Shown here: piece after piece, positions 9,829 to 18,472 of the stretch
How the letters are laid out: the number at the start of each line of letters is the position of its first letter
Numbering within the stretch: position 1 is the first letter of the stretch
Assembly (NCBI GenBank): GCA_016219065.1
Contig: JACRCK010000112.1
Span: forward strand, 1 to 32,508
Length of the DNA stretch: 32,508 bases
Direction of reading: 5' to 3'
From: Deltaproteobacteria bacterium
Lineage (GTDB): Bacteria > Desulfobacterota > RBG-13-43-22
Position numbers and translations under genes: made by a program
Notes under the pieces: generated by a model
Told to the model about the DNA's origin: nothing
Database searches by the model: none
What the model saw: the letters and a program-made list of their open reading frames with translations, nothing else

Positions 9829-9866
9829 TTAATAATCAATAATTAATTGTTAATTGTTAATTATTG
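9823..9866. repeat. AT-rich tandem/inverted repeat between RND permease and TolC genes
   Basis: The heptamer TTAATTG occurs at 9843 and 9850 and nearly again at 9857. CAATAATTAA occurs at 9823-9832 and 9837-9846, and its inverse TTAATTATTG at 9857-9866, enclosing a ten-base loop. The composition is almost pure A/T in an otherwise very GC-rich operon. The repeat includes the permease stop codon and ends at the GGAGG of the next gene. Confidence 0.7.
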
Positions 9867-9879
9867 GAGGAAAGAAACC

Positions 9880-11211
9880 ATGCTGGAACCGTTTATAAGA
9901 CAATTATTATTTTCTATCATGATAGTTCTCCTGTGCTCAGGGTTCGTTTCCCAGGCGTCCGCCGGGGAAACGCCCGAACAGGGAATGGCGCTGACCTTGG
10001 AAGAGGCCCTGAAGCTGGCCCTGGTGCAAAACAAGGATATCCAGAAGGCCAAGGAATTCCGGAACCTGGTGGAGGGGAAGTACGTGGAGGAGCGGGCCGC
10101 TGCCCTGCCCCAACTGACCGGCCGGGCTGGTATCAGCCGGGATCGGGATGAAAGCCAGGCCGCTTTCAACCGGTTCTTCCCCGTAGAGCGGGAAACCCGG
10201 AATGCCGGCGTGGGCTTGAACCAGGTCATTTATACTTTCGGCCAGGTGGAAGCCGCCATCCGGGCCGCCGAAATCGGCCTTAAAACGGCCGACGACCAGT
10301 TAAAGATCAGCCACCAGGCGGTGATCAAGGACGTTTCCTCCGTCTTTTACGACGTCCTGCTGGCCAAAGAATTATATCGGGTGGCCCAGGAGAACCTGGA
10401 GCAGAAGAAACGCAATCATGAGGAGTCCAAAAAGAAATTCAAGCTGGGAGTGGGCACGGAATTCGATGTCCTGGTTTCCCAGGTGGCCATGGAAAACGCC
10501 CGTCCGGAAGTGATCCGGACCGCCAACCTGATCCAGCAATCCCGATTAAGGCTGGCTTTTCAATTGGGGCTGAGCGATGAAAGGGTGGACGGCCGGGGCT
10601 CCCTGGAGGCCCCGATCGGGACCTATCCCATGTACGAAGAATCCATCCGGACGGCTTTAAGCCGGCGCCCGGAGCTGAAAGAGTTCCGGCATCGGATCGG
10701 CATCGCTGAAGAGGTGGTCAAAATCAACAATGCCTTTGATAAACCGCGGTTGGATTTCAAGGCCGGGTACGGCTGGCAGGATATGATCCTGGAGAACACT
10801 CAGGCCGACGGGCCGACCTGGACCTTGGGCCTGTTCCTGACCTATCCTTTTTTTGACGGCCTCCGGGCCCGGGGCAAGGTGGCCCAGTCCAAAAGCGAGT
10901 TGACCACCCTGAAAATTGAGGAAGCCAAGTTCATCGACTCCGTGATCCTGCTGGTCCGCGACGCCGTCAACCGGGTCAAGGAGGCCGGTGAAATCGTCAA
11001 GGGCCTCACCGGAACGGTCACCCAGGCGGAGACCCTTTTGGCTCTGGCTGAGAAAGGGTTCCAATTCGGAGTCAAGACCCGGCTGGAAGTGGAAGACGCG
11101 CAACTCAACCAGGTCCAGGCCAAGTCGGACCTGGCCCGGGCCAAGCGGGATTACCTGGTGGCCCTGGTCAATCTGGACTGGAACATGGGGATTTTACAGG
11201 AGCCCCGATAA
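9880..11211 (+). CDS. TolC-family outer membrane efflux channel
   Basis: The protein has 443 residues from an ATG after GGAGG; an in-frame start at 9847 lies within the AT-rich repeat and lacks a ribosome site. A signal peptide (about residues 1-28) ends near SQASA. Two outer-membrane-efflux repeats follow, starting with LTLEEALKLALVQNKDIQKA (about 40) and ESIRTALSRRPELKEF (about 250), each with long coiled-coil helices. It completes a tripartite pump with the adaptor and permease. It is last of the RND set, although an MFS gene follows 19 bases later on the same strand. Confidence 0.93.
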   Translation: MLEPFIRQLLFSIMIVLLCSGFVSQASAGETPEQGMALTLEEALKLALVQNKDIQKAKEFRNLVEGKYVEERAAALPQLTGRAGISRDRDESQAAFNRFFPVERETRNAGVGLNQVIYTFGQVEAAIRAAEIGLKTADDQLKISHQAVIKDVSSVFYDVLLAKELYRVAQENLEQKKRNHEESKKKFKLGVGTEFDVLVSQVAMENARPEVIRTANLIQQSRLRLAFQLGLSDERVDGRGSLEAPIGTYPMYEESIRTALSRRPELKEFRHRIGIAEEVVKINNAFDKPRLDFKAGYGWQDMILENTQADGPTWTLGLFLTYPFFDGLRARGKVAQSKSELTTLKIEEAKFIDSVILLVRDAVNRVKEAGEIVKGLTGTVTQAETLLALAEKGFQFGVKTRLEVEDAQLNQVQAKSDLARAKRDYLVALVNLDWNMGILQEPR

Positions 11212-11230
11212 ACATTTATACGGATGCGCC

Positions 11231-12490
11231 TTGCCTACTTCCGAGCCGCCCCAGCACCTTTCCAAACCGGAAGAAAGCCCGAACTCCCCGGCCCCGGGTT
11301 CGGTTGCGGCGCAAAACGGCCACTGGCGGGCTTCCCTGGGTTCCCTCCTGTTTCTGGCCGGGATTTTTTTCGTCAATTTTATTTCCCGGATCATCTTCGG
11401 CCCCCTGCTGGTAGTCATTGAAAGGGACCTGCATTTATCTCACCTGGAGGCCGGCGCCCTCTTTTTCATCGTTACCCTTGGCTACAGCCTGGCCCTCCTG
11501 GGCTCCGGTTACCTGGCCAGCCGACTGACCCACCGGCGGATGATTTTCATATCCTCGCTGGGCACCGGGGCGGCCCTGGGCCTGCTTGCTCTGCCGCTGC
11601 CCTATCTGGGCCTCCAGGTCGGACTGTTGCTGTTGGGCTTGGCCGCCGGCCTCTACCTGCCCTCCGGCATGGCCACCTTAACTTCGATTGTGGCGCCCCG
11701 CCACTGGGGGAAAGCCCTGGCGGTCCATGAACTGGCCCCGAACCTGGGTTTCGTCGCCGCGCCCTTTTTGGCCGAAGCCTTTTTGCGCTGGTCATCCTGG
11801 CGCAGTCTGCTTTTAGTCTTCAGCTTCGTTTCCCTGTTGCTGGGGCTGGCCTACTCCCGCTCGGGAAAAGGCGGTGATTTTCTGGGCCGCCCCCCCACCC
11901 CGCAGGTGGTCGGGGGCTTGTTCCGGGACCCCTCCTTCTGGATCATGATGGTCATGTTCGGCCTGGGGATCGGGACCAGTTTCGGCGTTTACGCCATGTT
12001 CCCCATCTTCCTGATCAGCGAGCGCGGCCTGGACCGCACCTGGGCCAACACCCTGATCGCCCTGTCCCGGGTGGCCGGAATGTTTATGGCCTTTGCGGCC
12101 GGTTGGCTGGTCGACCGCTGGGGCGTCCGGAAATCCTTGACCATATTTCTGGGGGCCACGGGCCTGCTGACCGTACTGCTGGGCCTCCTGCCGGATCCCT
12201 GGTTGACAGTGACGGTCTTTTTGCAGCCCCTCATGGCCGTCTGTCTTTTCCCGGCCGGGTTTACGGCCATCAGCCGGATCGGCCCGCCGGAACTGCGCAA
12301 TATGGCCGTGGCCTTTACCGTGCCCCTGGGATTTTTAATCGGCGGCGGGGTGATCCCCACCGGCATCGGCTGGGCCGGGGAACAGGGGTCTTTCGCCACG
12401 GGGATTATCGGCACCGGCCTGTTCACCCTGCTCTGCCTGCCCCTGATCCGAAAAATCCGTTTGACCGCCATCGCCGAGCAGCAGACCTGA
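11231..12490 (+). CDS. MFS transporter
   Basis: About 419 residues with around 12 hydrophobic segments. The loop SRLTHRRMI and its second-half counterpart WLVDRWGVRKSL match the major facilitator loop 2-3 signature, and APRHWGKALAVHELAPNLGF suggests a solute transporter related to nitrate/sugar-phosphate or drug porters. The substrate is unknown. The start is uncertain: no ATG or GTG lies in this frame between the end of tolC and the first membrane helix. TTG 11231 is the best candidate although its ribosome site is poor. The stop shares one base with the next start (TGATG). Confidence 0.85.
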   Translation: MPTSEPPQHLSKPEESPNSPAPGSVAAQNGHWRASLGSLLFLAGIFFVNFISRIIFGPLLVVIERDLHLSHLEAGALFFIVTLGYSLALLGSGYLASRLTHRRMIFISSLGTGAALGLLALPLPYLGLQVGLLLLGLAAGLYLPSGMATLTSIVAPRHWGKALAVHELAPNLGFVAAPFLAEAFLRWSSWRSLLLVFSFVSLLLGLAYSRSGKGGDFLGRPPTPQVVGGLFRDPSFWIMMVMFGLGIGTSFGVYAMFPIFLISERGLDRTWANTLIALSRVAGMFMAFAAGWLVDRWGVRKSLTIFLGATGLLTVLLGLLPDPWLTVTVFLQPLMAVCLFPAGFTAISRIGPPELRNMAVAFTVPLGFLIGGGVIPTGIGWAGEQGSFATGIIGTGLFTLLCLPLIRKIRLTAIAEQQT

Positions 12491-13371
12491 TGGGCCGCCC
12501 CCGAAACCGAAACCTCCATCCTACCGAGGCCGGCCGGGCTTTGGTCACCCGTCCGGGCCCCCTCCTCTTGGTCGTCCTGTTTTCCTCCTGGCTGCTGCTG
12601 GGGATCAGCGGCGCGACCCCCACGGTCCTGTCCGACAGGGGGCAACCCCCTCCGGTCTTCGGCTATCAGGTCGTCCACACCTATCCCCACGACCCGGAGG
12701 CCTATACCCAGGGTCTGGTTTTTCATGACGGTTTTTTGTTTGAAAGCACCGGTCTGTACGGCCGGTCCAGTCTGCGCCAGGTGGACCTGGAAACCGGACG
12801 GGTTTTCCGGATAACCTCCCTGGAGCCCCGGTACTTCGGCGAGGGTTTGGCCCTCTGGGAGGATCACTGGATTCAACTGACCTGGCAGTCGCGGGTCGCC
12901 CTGATCTATGACTTCCCGACCTTCCGGTTGACGAACAAAATCCCCTATCCCCGGGAAGGATGGGGTTTAACGCACGACGGCCGGTCCCTGATCGCCAGCG
13001 ACGGGAGCGCCCAGCTCTATTTTCTGGATCCCCGGAGACTTACCGAAACGAAAAGGGTGGCGGTAACGGAGCAAGGCCGCCCGCTGGCCGGGCTGAACGA
13101 ACTGGAGTACGTCCGGGGAAAGGTTCTGGCCAATGTGTATCTGACCGACCGGATCGCCTGCATCGCTCCGGAAACCGGGGAGGTTCTCGGCTGGATCGAT
13201 TTGATGGGCCTGCTTCCGCCCGCCGACCGCACGCCCCGGACCGACGTGTTGAACGGGATCGCCTATGACGCCCGCCGGGATCGCCTCTTCGTGACCGGCA
13301 AGAACTGGCCGAAGCTGTACGAGATCCGACTGACGGAGCGGCCGTCATCCCGGTCAAGTCAACCCCGATAA
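12490..13371 (+). CDS. Glutaminyl-peptide cyclotransferase (glutamine cyclotransferase family)
   Basis: The 293-residue protein has a signal anchor or signal peptide at about residues 22-45, then a five-bladed propeller-type domain. Typical family motifs are YQVVHTYPHDPEAYTQGLVF, FFEST-like FLFESTGLYGRSSLR, YFGEGLAL, QLTW, REGWGLTHDG, LNELEYV and NGIAYD. The enzyme family converts N-terminal glutamine to pyroglutamate in the periplasm or outside the cell. It overlaps the MFS stop by one base and is coupled to it. A functional tie to the transporter is not obvious. It ends at a repeat-rich junction facing the convergent kinase gene. Confidence 0.9.
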   Translation: MGRPRNRNLHPTEAGRALVTRPGPLLLVVLFSSWLLLGISGATPTVLSDRGQPPPVFGYQVVHTYPHDPEAYTQGLVFHDGFLFESTGLYGRSSLRQVDLETGRVFRITSLEPRYFGEGLALWEDHWIQLTWQSRVALIYDFPTFRLTNKIPYPREGWGLTHDGRSLIASDGSAQLYFLDPRRLTETKRVAVTEQGRPLAGLNELEYVRGKVLANVYLTDRIACIAPETGEVLGWIDLMGLLPPADRTPRTDVLNGIAYDARRDRLFVTGKNWPKLYEIRLTERPSSRSSQPR

Positions 13372-13372
13372 A

Positions 13373-13441
13373 CCGGAGTAATGGAGTGCCGGAGTAATGG
13401 CCTTTAAACAATACTCCAATACTCCACCACTCCCTTACTCC
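13373..13441. repeat. GGAGTAATGG/TACTCC repeat cluster, possible bidirectional terminator
   Basis: CCGGAGTAATGG occurs twice (13373-13384, 13389-13400; period 16). ATACTCCA occurs in tandem (13411-13426) and TTACTCC at 13435-13441. The two halves are inverse: 13375-13387 pairs with 13413-13425 with one mismatch, across a CCTTTAAA-containing loop. It lies between two convergent genes, and the last codons and stop of the kinase gene are part of it. Confidence 0.65.
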
Positions 13442-16400
13442 AAGGCAAAACCCCTCAGCCGCATGGCTTCCCTCCGGTTATCCAGCAGCTCCCGGATCCG
13501 CTTGGCCAGCTCACTAGGGGAAAAAGGTTTCTGCAGGAAACGATCCCCCCGGCCCGGGTACCCCGGCCGTAGTGTCGCTTCCTCCGAATAGCCGGACATA
13601 AAGAGGACTTCGATTTCCGGTCTTAGCGCTTTGATTTGCTCGGCCAGCGTCTGCCCGCTGATGCCGGGCATGACCACGTCGGTGAGCAGCAGTTGGATAG
13701 GCCCTTCATAGCCCTTGCCGAGCCGGTAGGCCTCCTCACCGTTCCGGGCCTCCAGCAGGTTATACCCATAATGCGCCAGAACGCTCCGGGCCAACTGGCG
13801 AACCAGGTCGTTGTCTTCCACCAGGAGAATCGTTTCCGTTCCCCGGTAGGAGGGCGTCGTCTTCCCCGGCCGGATTTCCGCAACCGCCTCCCCTTCGATG
13901 CGGGGCAAATAGATCTTAAAGGACGTCCCCTGCCCCGGTTCGCTGTCCACCCAGATATAGCCGGTGCTCTGTTTGACGATCCCGTACACGGTGGATAAAC
14001 CCAATCCCGTCCCTTTCCCCAGTTCCTTGGTGGTAAAAAAGGGCTCAAAAATATGGGACTGGATCTCTTCGCTCATCCCCAGACCGTTATCGCTCACTTC
14101 CAATAAGACGTAGGCTCCGGATTTGGAACCTAGGTAACGTCGGACATCGGCATCCGTGATCTCGGCGTTGGCGGTGCCGATGGTCAACTTCCCGCCCCGG
14201 GGCATAGCATCCCGGGCGTTGACGATCAGGTTCATGATCACCTGATCGATCTGGCCCGGGTCGACCAGGACCCGTCCCAGATCCGGCGCCAGGTCGGTCT
14301 TTAATTCGATATCCTCCCCGATCATGCGCCGGAGCATCTTTTTCATATCCTCGATGACTTGATTGAGGTTCAGGATCTTCGGTTGCAGGACTTGTTTGCG
14401 GCTGAAGGCCAGCAGTTGGCGGGTCAGATCGGTGGCCCGGTCGGCCGCCTTTTTAATTTCCTGAATATCTCCGACCAGGGGATCGTCCCGGCGCAGTTCC
14501 AGCAGCATCAGGTCGGCGTGGCCGATGATGCTGGTCAGCAAGTTGTTGAAGTCGTGGGCCACCCCTCCGGCCAGACGGCCGATGGCCTCCATCTTCTGGG
14601 CCTGGAGGAACTGCAGCTCCAACTTCTTTTTCTCGGTAATATCGGTGGTAAACACCAATACCGCCGGTTGCCCCTCCCAGTTGATCACAACCACGGTCGA
14701 TTCCACCCAAACGGTGGTTCCGCCGAACCCGATCAGGCGGAGGGCGTAAAAGTGCGGGGCCGTTTCGTTGGACATTCGGTGGCGATAATAGCCGAGGGTC
14801 ATCTCCCGGTCGTCCGGATCGACGAAATCGATGAACGGCCGGCCGATCAAGTCTTCCAGTGATCGGTTGATAATGGCGGCGGCCCGCGGATTGGCAAACC
14901 GGATGAGACCATCCTGAAGTACCAGGATACCCTCGTTGGCATTTTCCACCAGAAGGCGGTAGCGCTCCTCCGATTTTTTCAGCGCCTCCTCCATCTGTTT
15001 GCGCTCGGAGATGTCGGTGATCACGGCGAAACTGCCCCGGAACTGCCCCTGTTCGTCGAACACCGGTTCGGGCGACATAAGGGTATGGAGCAGTTGGCCG
15101 TCCTTCCGGGTCCAGGCGACTTCATAGGGACCCTTTTCCCCTTTCCGCCGTCGCTCTCCCTGCTCCTGCAGGATTTTCCGGTTTTCCGGGTTTACAAAAT
15201 CGGTTATCAAACCGCCGACCATCTCCTCAGGCCGGTAGCCCATGAGCTCACAGAACCGCTTGTTGATATAGGTAACCTCGTTGTGTTCGTTCACCACGCC
15301 GAAGCCTTCCCGCATGGCTTCGACCAGCTTCCGGTGCTGCTGTTCCGATTGGCGCAAGGCGTCTTCGATCCGCTTGCGGCTGGTGATATCGGTCACTACG
15401 GCCACCAGACAGTCCTCTCCGGCATAGCGGATCGGCCGGGCGGAAAGCAGGGTGGTGAAGAGGCTGCCGTCTTTTTTCCGGTAGAGAATTTCAAAATTGG
15501 AGACCTCCCCCTTTTCCTGCATTTCCCGGATAAACCGCTGCCGGTCCTGATGATTGACGAACACGTTCAGGTCGGTCACCGTCCGGCCGATGGTTTCCTC
15601 CCGGGAAAACCCCGTCAACTGATAAAAATAATTGTTAACCTCCAGGTAGCGGCCGTCCTCCACCCGGGTGATGGTGATGGAATCCGGAACCGTGTCGAAA
15701 ATGAGGCGGGTCCGTTCCTCGCTTTCCCGGAGGGCCGCCTCGGCCTCGATCCGATCGGTAATATCTCTCATGAACACCAGGGAAACGCTTTTCCCCCGAT
15801 AGTGCAGGCGTTTGGCGGAAATCTCGAGGTAAATGGATCGGCCGTCTTTGCGGATCCCCTTAAAAATATATTTATCCGGGACCGGCTCGCCTTTCTGCCT
15901 TTGGCGGTTAATTTCCAGCACCCGGTCCCGATCGTCGGGGTGAATCATCTGGAGAATGGAATGGCCGACGATCTCCTCGGCGTTTTCATACCCGAATATT
16001 TCGATCAGCTTCGGGTTCACATAGTGGTGCAGGTCGCCCTGCACTATGGTAATGGCGTCATTGGACATCTCCACCACGGTTTGATACAATTCCCGGCTTT
16101 CCTGCAGCTTTTTTTCAGACTGCCGCAGCCCGGTAATATCGGTAATCACGCCCCGCAGGCCGACGGGCCGGTTGTCACGGATGATCGGGGCCGAGGCAAT
16201 AAGCCCCTGGAAACGGGTGCCGTCTTTTTTCAGGATTTCGTATTCCGATTCCTCGATTTTCTCCTCCTGCAGGGCTTTGCGAAAATCATTTTCGGCCCGG
16301 ACCCGATCTTTCGAGCTGATCATGTCCAGGACATTGAGCCCTTCCTGGAAATCCTCGGGCGTATACCCGAAAAAAGAAAAAGCCCCCTGGTTGGCGAAGG

Positions 16401-16893
16401 TTAAACGGCCGACCTGATCCGTTTCATAGATTATCACTGGGAGAAATTCCACCATCTCCCGGAACTTTTTTTCGCTTTCTCGGAGGGCCTCCCGGATGCG
16501 CCGCCGCTCCGAATCCTCCCGGGACTGGGAGATGACCACCTGGTCCCCGTCAATCTCCACCACGCGGGCGGACATCATGACCGGGTATTCCTGCCCGGCC
16601 TTGTTGCGCATGGTGGTCTCGAAGCCGGAACAGAATCCCTGGTTTTCCCGCAGGAGGGTCTTCAAGGCCTCCCGGTCTTCCGGATAGACCCAAAAATCAA
16701 GGTCCAGCGTTGAACGGCCGATCAATTCCCGCCGGGAATAGCCCATGGTGGCCTCAAAACGGTCATTCAGGTCCAGGATACAGCCGTCCCGGAGTCGGAC
16801 GACCAGCAGGCTGTCGGGTCCGCCATGCAGAAGTTGGCGGTACCAGTCACTAGGAGGCGGGGAAACATCTTGTTTCTCGGGGCGGGGTTCCAT
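13435..16893 (-). CDS. Hybrid histidine kinase with six PAS domains and a C-terminal receiver
   Basis: The 1152-residue protein has no clear membrane segment and is probably a cytosolic sensor. Six PAS modules run in series from about residue 16 to 755, most closed by DIT-type caps followed by short coiled linkers ([17 protein letters not shown]). A HisKA domain follows with phosphoacceptor His780 in [11 protein letters not shown], then HATPase ([37 protein letters not shown]), and a receiver from about 1020 with phosphoacceptor Asp1072 in LLTDVVMPG and Lys in LQKPF. A hybrid kinase with a terminal receiver and no Hpt domain needs an external partner; none is adjacent. The start follows AGGAG. 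The last codons lie in the repeat cluster shared with the convergent gene. Confidence 0.93.
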   Translation of the reverse strand: MEPRPEKQDVSPPPSDWYRQLLHGGPDSLLVVRLRDGCILDLNDRFEATMGYSRRELIGRSTLDLDFWVYPEDREALKTLLRENQGFCSGFETTMRNKAGQEYPVMMSARVVEIDGDQVVISQSREDSERRRIREALRESEKKFREMVEFLPVIIYETDQVGRLTFANQGAFSFFGYTPEDFQEGLNVLDMISSKDRVRAENDFRKALQEEKIEESEYEILKKDGTRFQGLIASAPIIRDNRPVGLRGVITDITGLRQSEKKLQESRELYQTVVEMSNDAITIVQGDLHHYVNPKLIEIFGYENAEEIVGHSILQMIHPDDRDRVLEINRQRQKGEPVPDKYIFKGIRKDGRSIYLEISAKRLHYRGKSVSLVFMRDITDRIEAEAALRESEERTRLIFDTVPDSITITRVEDGRYLEVNNYFYQLTGFSREETIGRTVTDLNVFVNHQDRQRFIREMQEKGEVSNFEILYRKKDGSLFTTLLSARPIRYAGEDCLVAVVTDITSRKRIEDALRQSEQQHRKLVEAMREGFGVVNEHNEVTYINKRFCELMGYRPEEMVGGLITDFVNPENRKILQEQGERRRKGEKGPYEVAWTRKDGQLLHTLMSPEPVFDEQGQFRGSFAVITDISERKQMEEALKKSEERYRLLVENANEGILVLQDGLIRFANPRAAAIINRSLEDLIGRPFIDFVDPDDREMTLGYYRHRMSNETAPHFYALRLIGFGGTTVWVESTVVVINWEGQPAVLVFTTDITEKKKLELQFLQAQKMEAIGRLAGGVAHDFNNLLTSIIGHADLMLLELRRDDPLVGDIQEIKKAADRATDLTRQLLAFSRKQVLQPKILNLNQVIEDMKKMLRRMIGEDIELKTDLAPDLGRVLVDPGQIDQVIMNLIVNARDAMPRGGKLTIGTANAEITDADVRRYLGSKSGAYVLLEVSDNGLGMSEEIQSHIFEPFFTTKELGKGTGLGLSTVYGIVKQSTGYIWVDSEPGQGTSFKIYLPRIEGEAVAEIRPGKTTPSYRGTETILLVEDNDLVRQLARSVLAHYGYNLLEARNGEEAYRLGKGYEGPIQLLLTDVVMPGISGQTLAEQIKALRPEIEVLFMSGYSEEATLRPGYPGRGDRFLQKPFSPSELAKRIRELLDNRREAMRLRGFALE

Positions 16894-16917
16894 GAGGGTG
16901 TTGCTCCTAAAAAATTT

Positions 16918-16976
16918 AAAAGGGTGATACTCAATACCCCTCGATTCGGGTTATATATATGTCGCTTCACCCTTTT
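16918..16976. repeat. Inverted repeats in the divergent kinase/SDMH promoter region
   Basis: AAAAGGGTGA (16918-16927) is matched exactly by its inverse TCACCCTTTT (16967-16976). A second overlapping pair is ACTCAA (16929-16934) and TTGAGT (16975-16980). The loop contains TTATATATAT. The element lies 25 bases upstream of the kinase gene and may be an operator or leader structure. Confidence 0.45.
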
Positions 16977-16999
16977 GAGTGGGTAACCACCATATCTGG

Positions 17000-17005
17000 T
17001 ATAGT
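17000..17005 (+). promoter_or_regulatory. Possible promoter for the 17096-21745 gene cluster
   Basis: An extended -10 TGG-TATAGT, with TTGAGT 19 bases further upstream as a poorly spaced -35. It leaves a leader of about 85 bases before the first gene at 17096, in which no confident structure was identified. Confidence 0.4.
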
Positions 17006-17095
17006 CAACAGGTCCCGGCGAGGAGCTTAGGCGATCGGTGGAAAAAGCTTGTCAAACCGGACCTCTTACGTTACAACATTTTCAGGGGGTAGGCT

Positions 17096-17494
17096 ATGGC
17101 CTTTTGGAGGAGCAAAAAAGAAAAATCGTCCGCAACCCCATGGGCGGAAGGAAAGAGTTTCAAGGATTTTTTTAACGACGCGGTGGTGGAACTGGAAGGA
17201 TTGATGGCCCGGGCGCCGGGGTGGTATCATACCCTGCCGTACAGCGGGGCCATGTCCGTGGAGGAGGCCAAAAATTTCGAGATTGAAAAAAGGGCCCTCT
17301 GGCGGCGGGTCATTTACGACGCCCAGCGGACGCAATTGGCCGGTTTGAAATGGGAAACCCGGGGAGATGGGAAGGTCTGCCCGGATTGCCAGAAGCAGGA
17401 CGGCCGGATCTTTTCCCTGGAAGAATACGAAAGCCTGAATCAGATGGTCATGCACATCGGCTGCCGCTGCAATCTGGTTTCGGTCCGCGAATGA
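17096..17494 (+). CDS. Small protein with a phage MuF-like (head morphogenesis) cysteine domain
   Basis: The 132-residue protein starts at an ATG after GGGGGT. Its C-terminal half reads LKWETRGDGKVCPDCQKQDG, then a MHIGCRCNL ending. It carries Cys95-x2-Cys98 and His120-x2-Cys123-x-Cys125, which resembles the C-terminal part of the SPP1 gp7/Mu gpF head morphogenesis family (C-x2-C ... DG+IF ... H-x-x-C-R-C) and could bind zinc. The usual N-terminal part of those 300+ residue phage proteins is absent. Its own N-terminal half is basic then helical, with no membrane segment. There are no phage genes nearby; the next gene starts three bases after its stop, so it is probably a domesticated member of this operon. 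Function unknown. Confidence 0.75.
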   Translation: MAFWRSKKEKSSATPWAEGKSFKDFFNDAVVELEGLMARAPGWYHTLPYSGAMSVEEAKNFEIEKRALWRRVIYDAQRTQLAGLKWETRGDGKVCPDCQKQDGRIFSLEEYESLNQMVMHIGCRCNLVSVRE

Positions 17495-17497
17495 ATC

Positions 17498-18472
17498 ATG
17501 GCCCGGGCCTTGGGATTACTGTCCGGCGGTTTAGACAGCATGCTGGCCGCCCGTCTGCTTTCCGATCTGTCAATCGAAGTGCTGGGCCTGTCCTTCGTGA
17601 CCCCCTTTTTCGGACCGGACAAGGCCCGCAAAGCCGCGAAGCAACTGCAAATACCCCTTACGATCATCGATCTGACGACGCTCCATTGGGCGATGCTGAA
17701 AAATCCCCGACACGGCTTCGGGAAAAACCTGAACCCCTGCATCGACTGCCACGCCCTCATGCTCCAGGAAGCCGGAAAACTCCTGGGCCCGCTAGACGCT
17801 GATTTCCTGTTTACCGGCGAAGTCCTCGGCCAGCGACCCTTTTCCCAGACCAAGCCCTCGCTCCGGGCCGTGGAGAAGACCTCCGGCTATGTGGATCTGA
17901 TTCTGAGGCCCTTGAGTGCTCTCCTGTTGCCGGAGACCCGCCCGGAAAGGGAAGGTCTGGTGGATCGTTCCCGGCTGCTGGATATCAGCGGCCGGTCCCG
18001 TAAACGGCAGATGGCCCTGGCCGAGCAGTACGGGCTGAAGGACTATCCCAACCCGGCCGGAGGCTGCCTGCTGACGGACCCCCTGTTCAGCCGGCGCCTG
18101 AAAGAGCTCTGGCAACATGCCCCCGATCCGGACCTGCGGGAAGTGGCGCTTCTGAAAGTCGGTCGGCATTTCCGTCTGGCGAGCCGCTGCAAGGTGGTCA
18201 TCGGCCGCAACCAAAAAGAAAACGAACTCCTCGAAGACCGGGCCGCCCCGGAAGACGGGAAAGCCCGGACCCTCGGTTTTCCCGGTCCCCTCGCCCTGGC
18301 CGTCGGCCGGCCGGAACCCGGGGACTGGGAACAGGTGGCCCGACTGACGGCGGCTTACAGCGACGGTCCTACCGGACAGCCGCTGGCGGTGCAGCTTACG
18401 CAGGGGGACCGGGTTTGGAACCTCCAGGTGCCCAAAATGCCGAAGGAGGTCTTCCAGCCCTGGATGCTGTAA
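17498..18472 (+). CDS. PP-loop ATPase, ThiI/MnmA-like tRNA sulfurtransferase homologue with DUF814-like C-terminal part
   Basis: The 324-residue protein opens with the PP-loop SGGLDS (residues 9-14), which binds ATP for adenylation of a tRNA base or similar target. Cys81-x2-Cys84 (NPCIDCH) and Cys190 (PAGGCLLTD) are conserved-looking cysteines that could carry persulfide or a metal, and TGEVLGQRPFSQ is typical of this ThiI-like group. From about residue 215, LLKVGRHFRL and VVIGRNQKENELL resemble the DUF814/NFACT-R module, often found fused in these proteins. No THUMP or rhodanese domain is present, so it is not a canonical ThiI. It sits between the MuF-like gene and SDMH accessory genes; a role in sulfur or selenium transfer there is inference. 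Confidence 0.8.
   Translation: MARALGLLSGGLDSMLAARLLSDLSIEVLGLSFVTPFFGPDKARKAAKQLQIPLTIIDLTTLHWAMLKNPRHGFGKNLNPCIDCHALMLQEAGKLLGPLDADFLFTGEVLGQRPFSQTKPSLRAVEKTSGYVDLILRPLSALLLPETRPEREGLVDRSRLLDISGRSRKRQMALAEQYGLKDYPNPAGGCLLTDPLFSRRLKELWQHAPDPDLREVALLKVGRHFRLASRCKVVIGRNQKENELLEDRAAPEDGKARTLGFPGPLALAVGRPEPGDWEQVARLTAAYSDGPTGQPLAVQLTQGDRVWNLQVPKMPKEVFQPWML

Noticed and set aside
11224-11421. ATG 11224 frame as an alternative start for the MFS gene
   Set aside because: It is out of frame with the transporter and encodes no membrane segments.
11203-13374. The shared CCCCGATAAAC at the ends of the tolC-like and glutamine cyclotransferase genes
   Set aside because: Both genes simply end in Pro-Arg-stop; 11 bases is too short to call a repeat.
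13373-13441. Possible CRISPR-like array
   Set aside because: The units are short, irregular and without unique spacers of constant length; it is a simple repeat.
15085-16404. A 439-codon plus-strand open frame opposite the hybrid kinase
   Set aside because: Antisense to well-defined PAS domains; no independent support.
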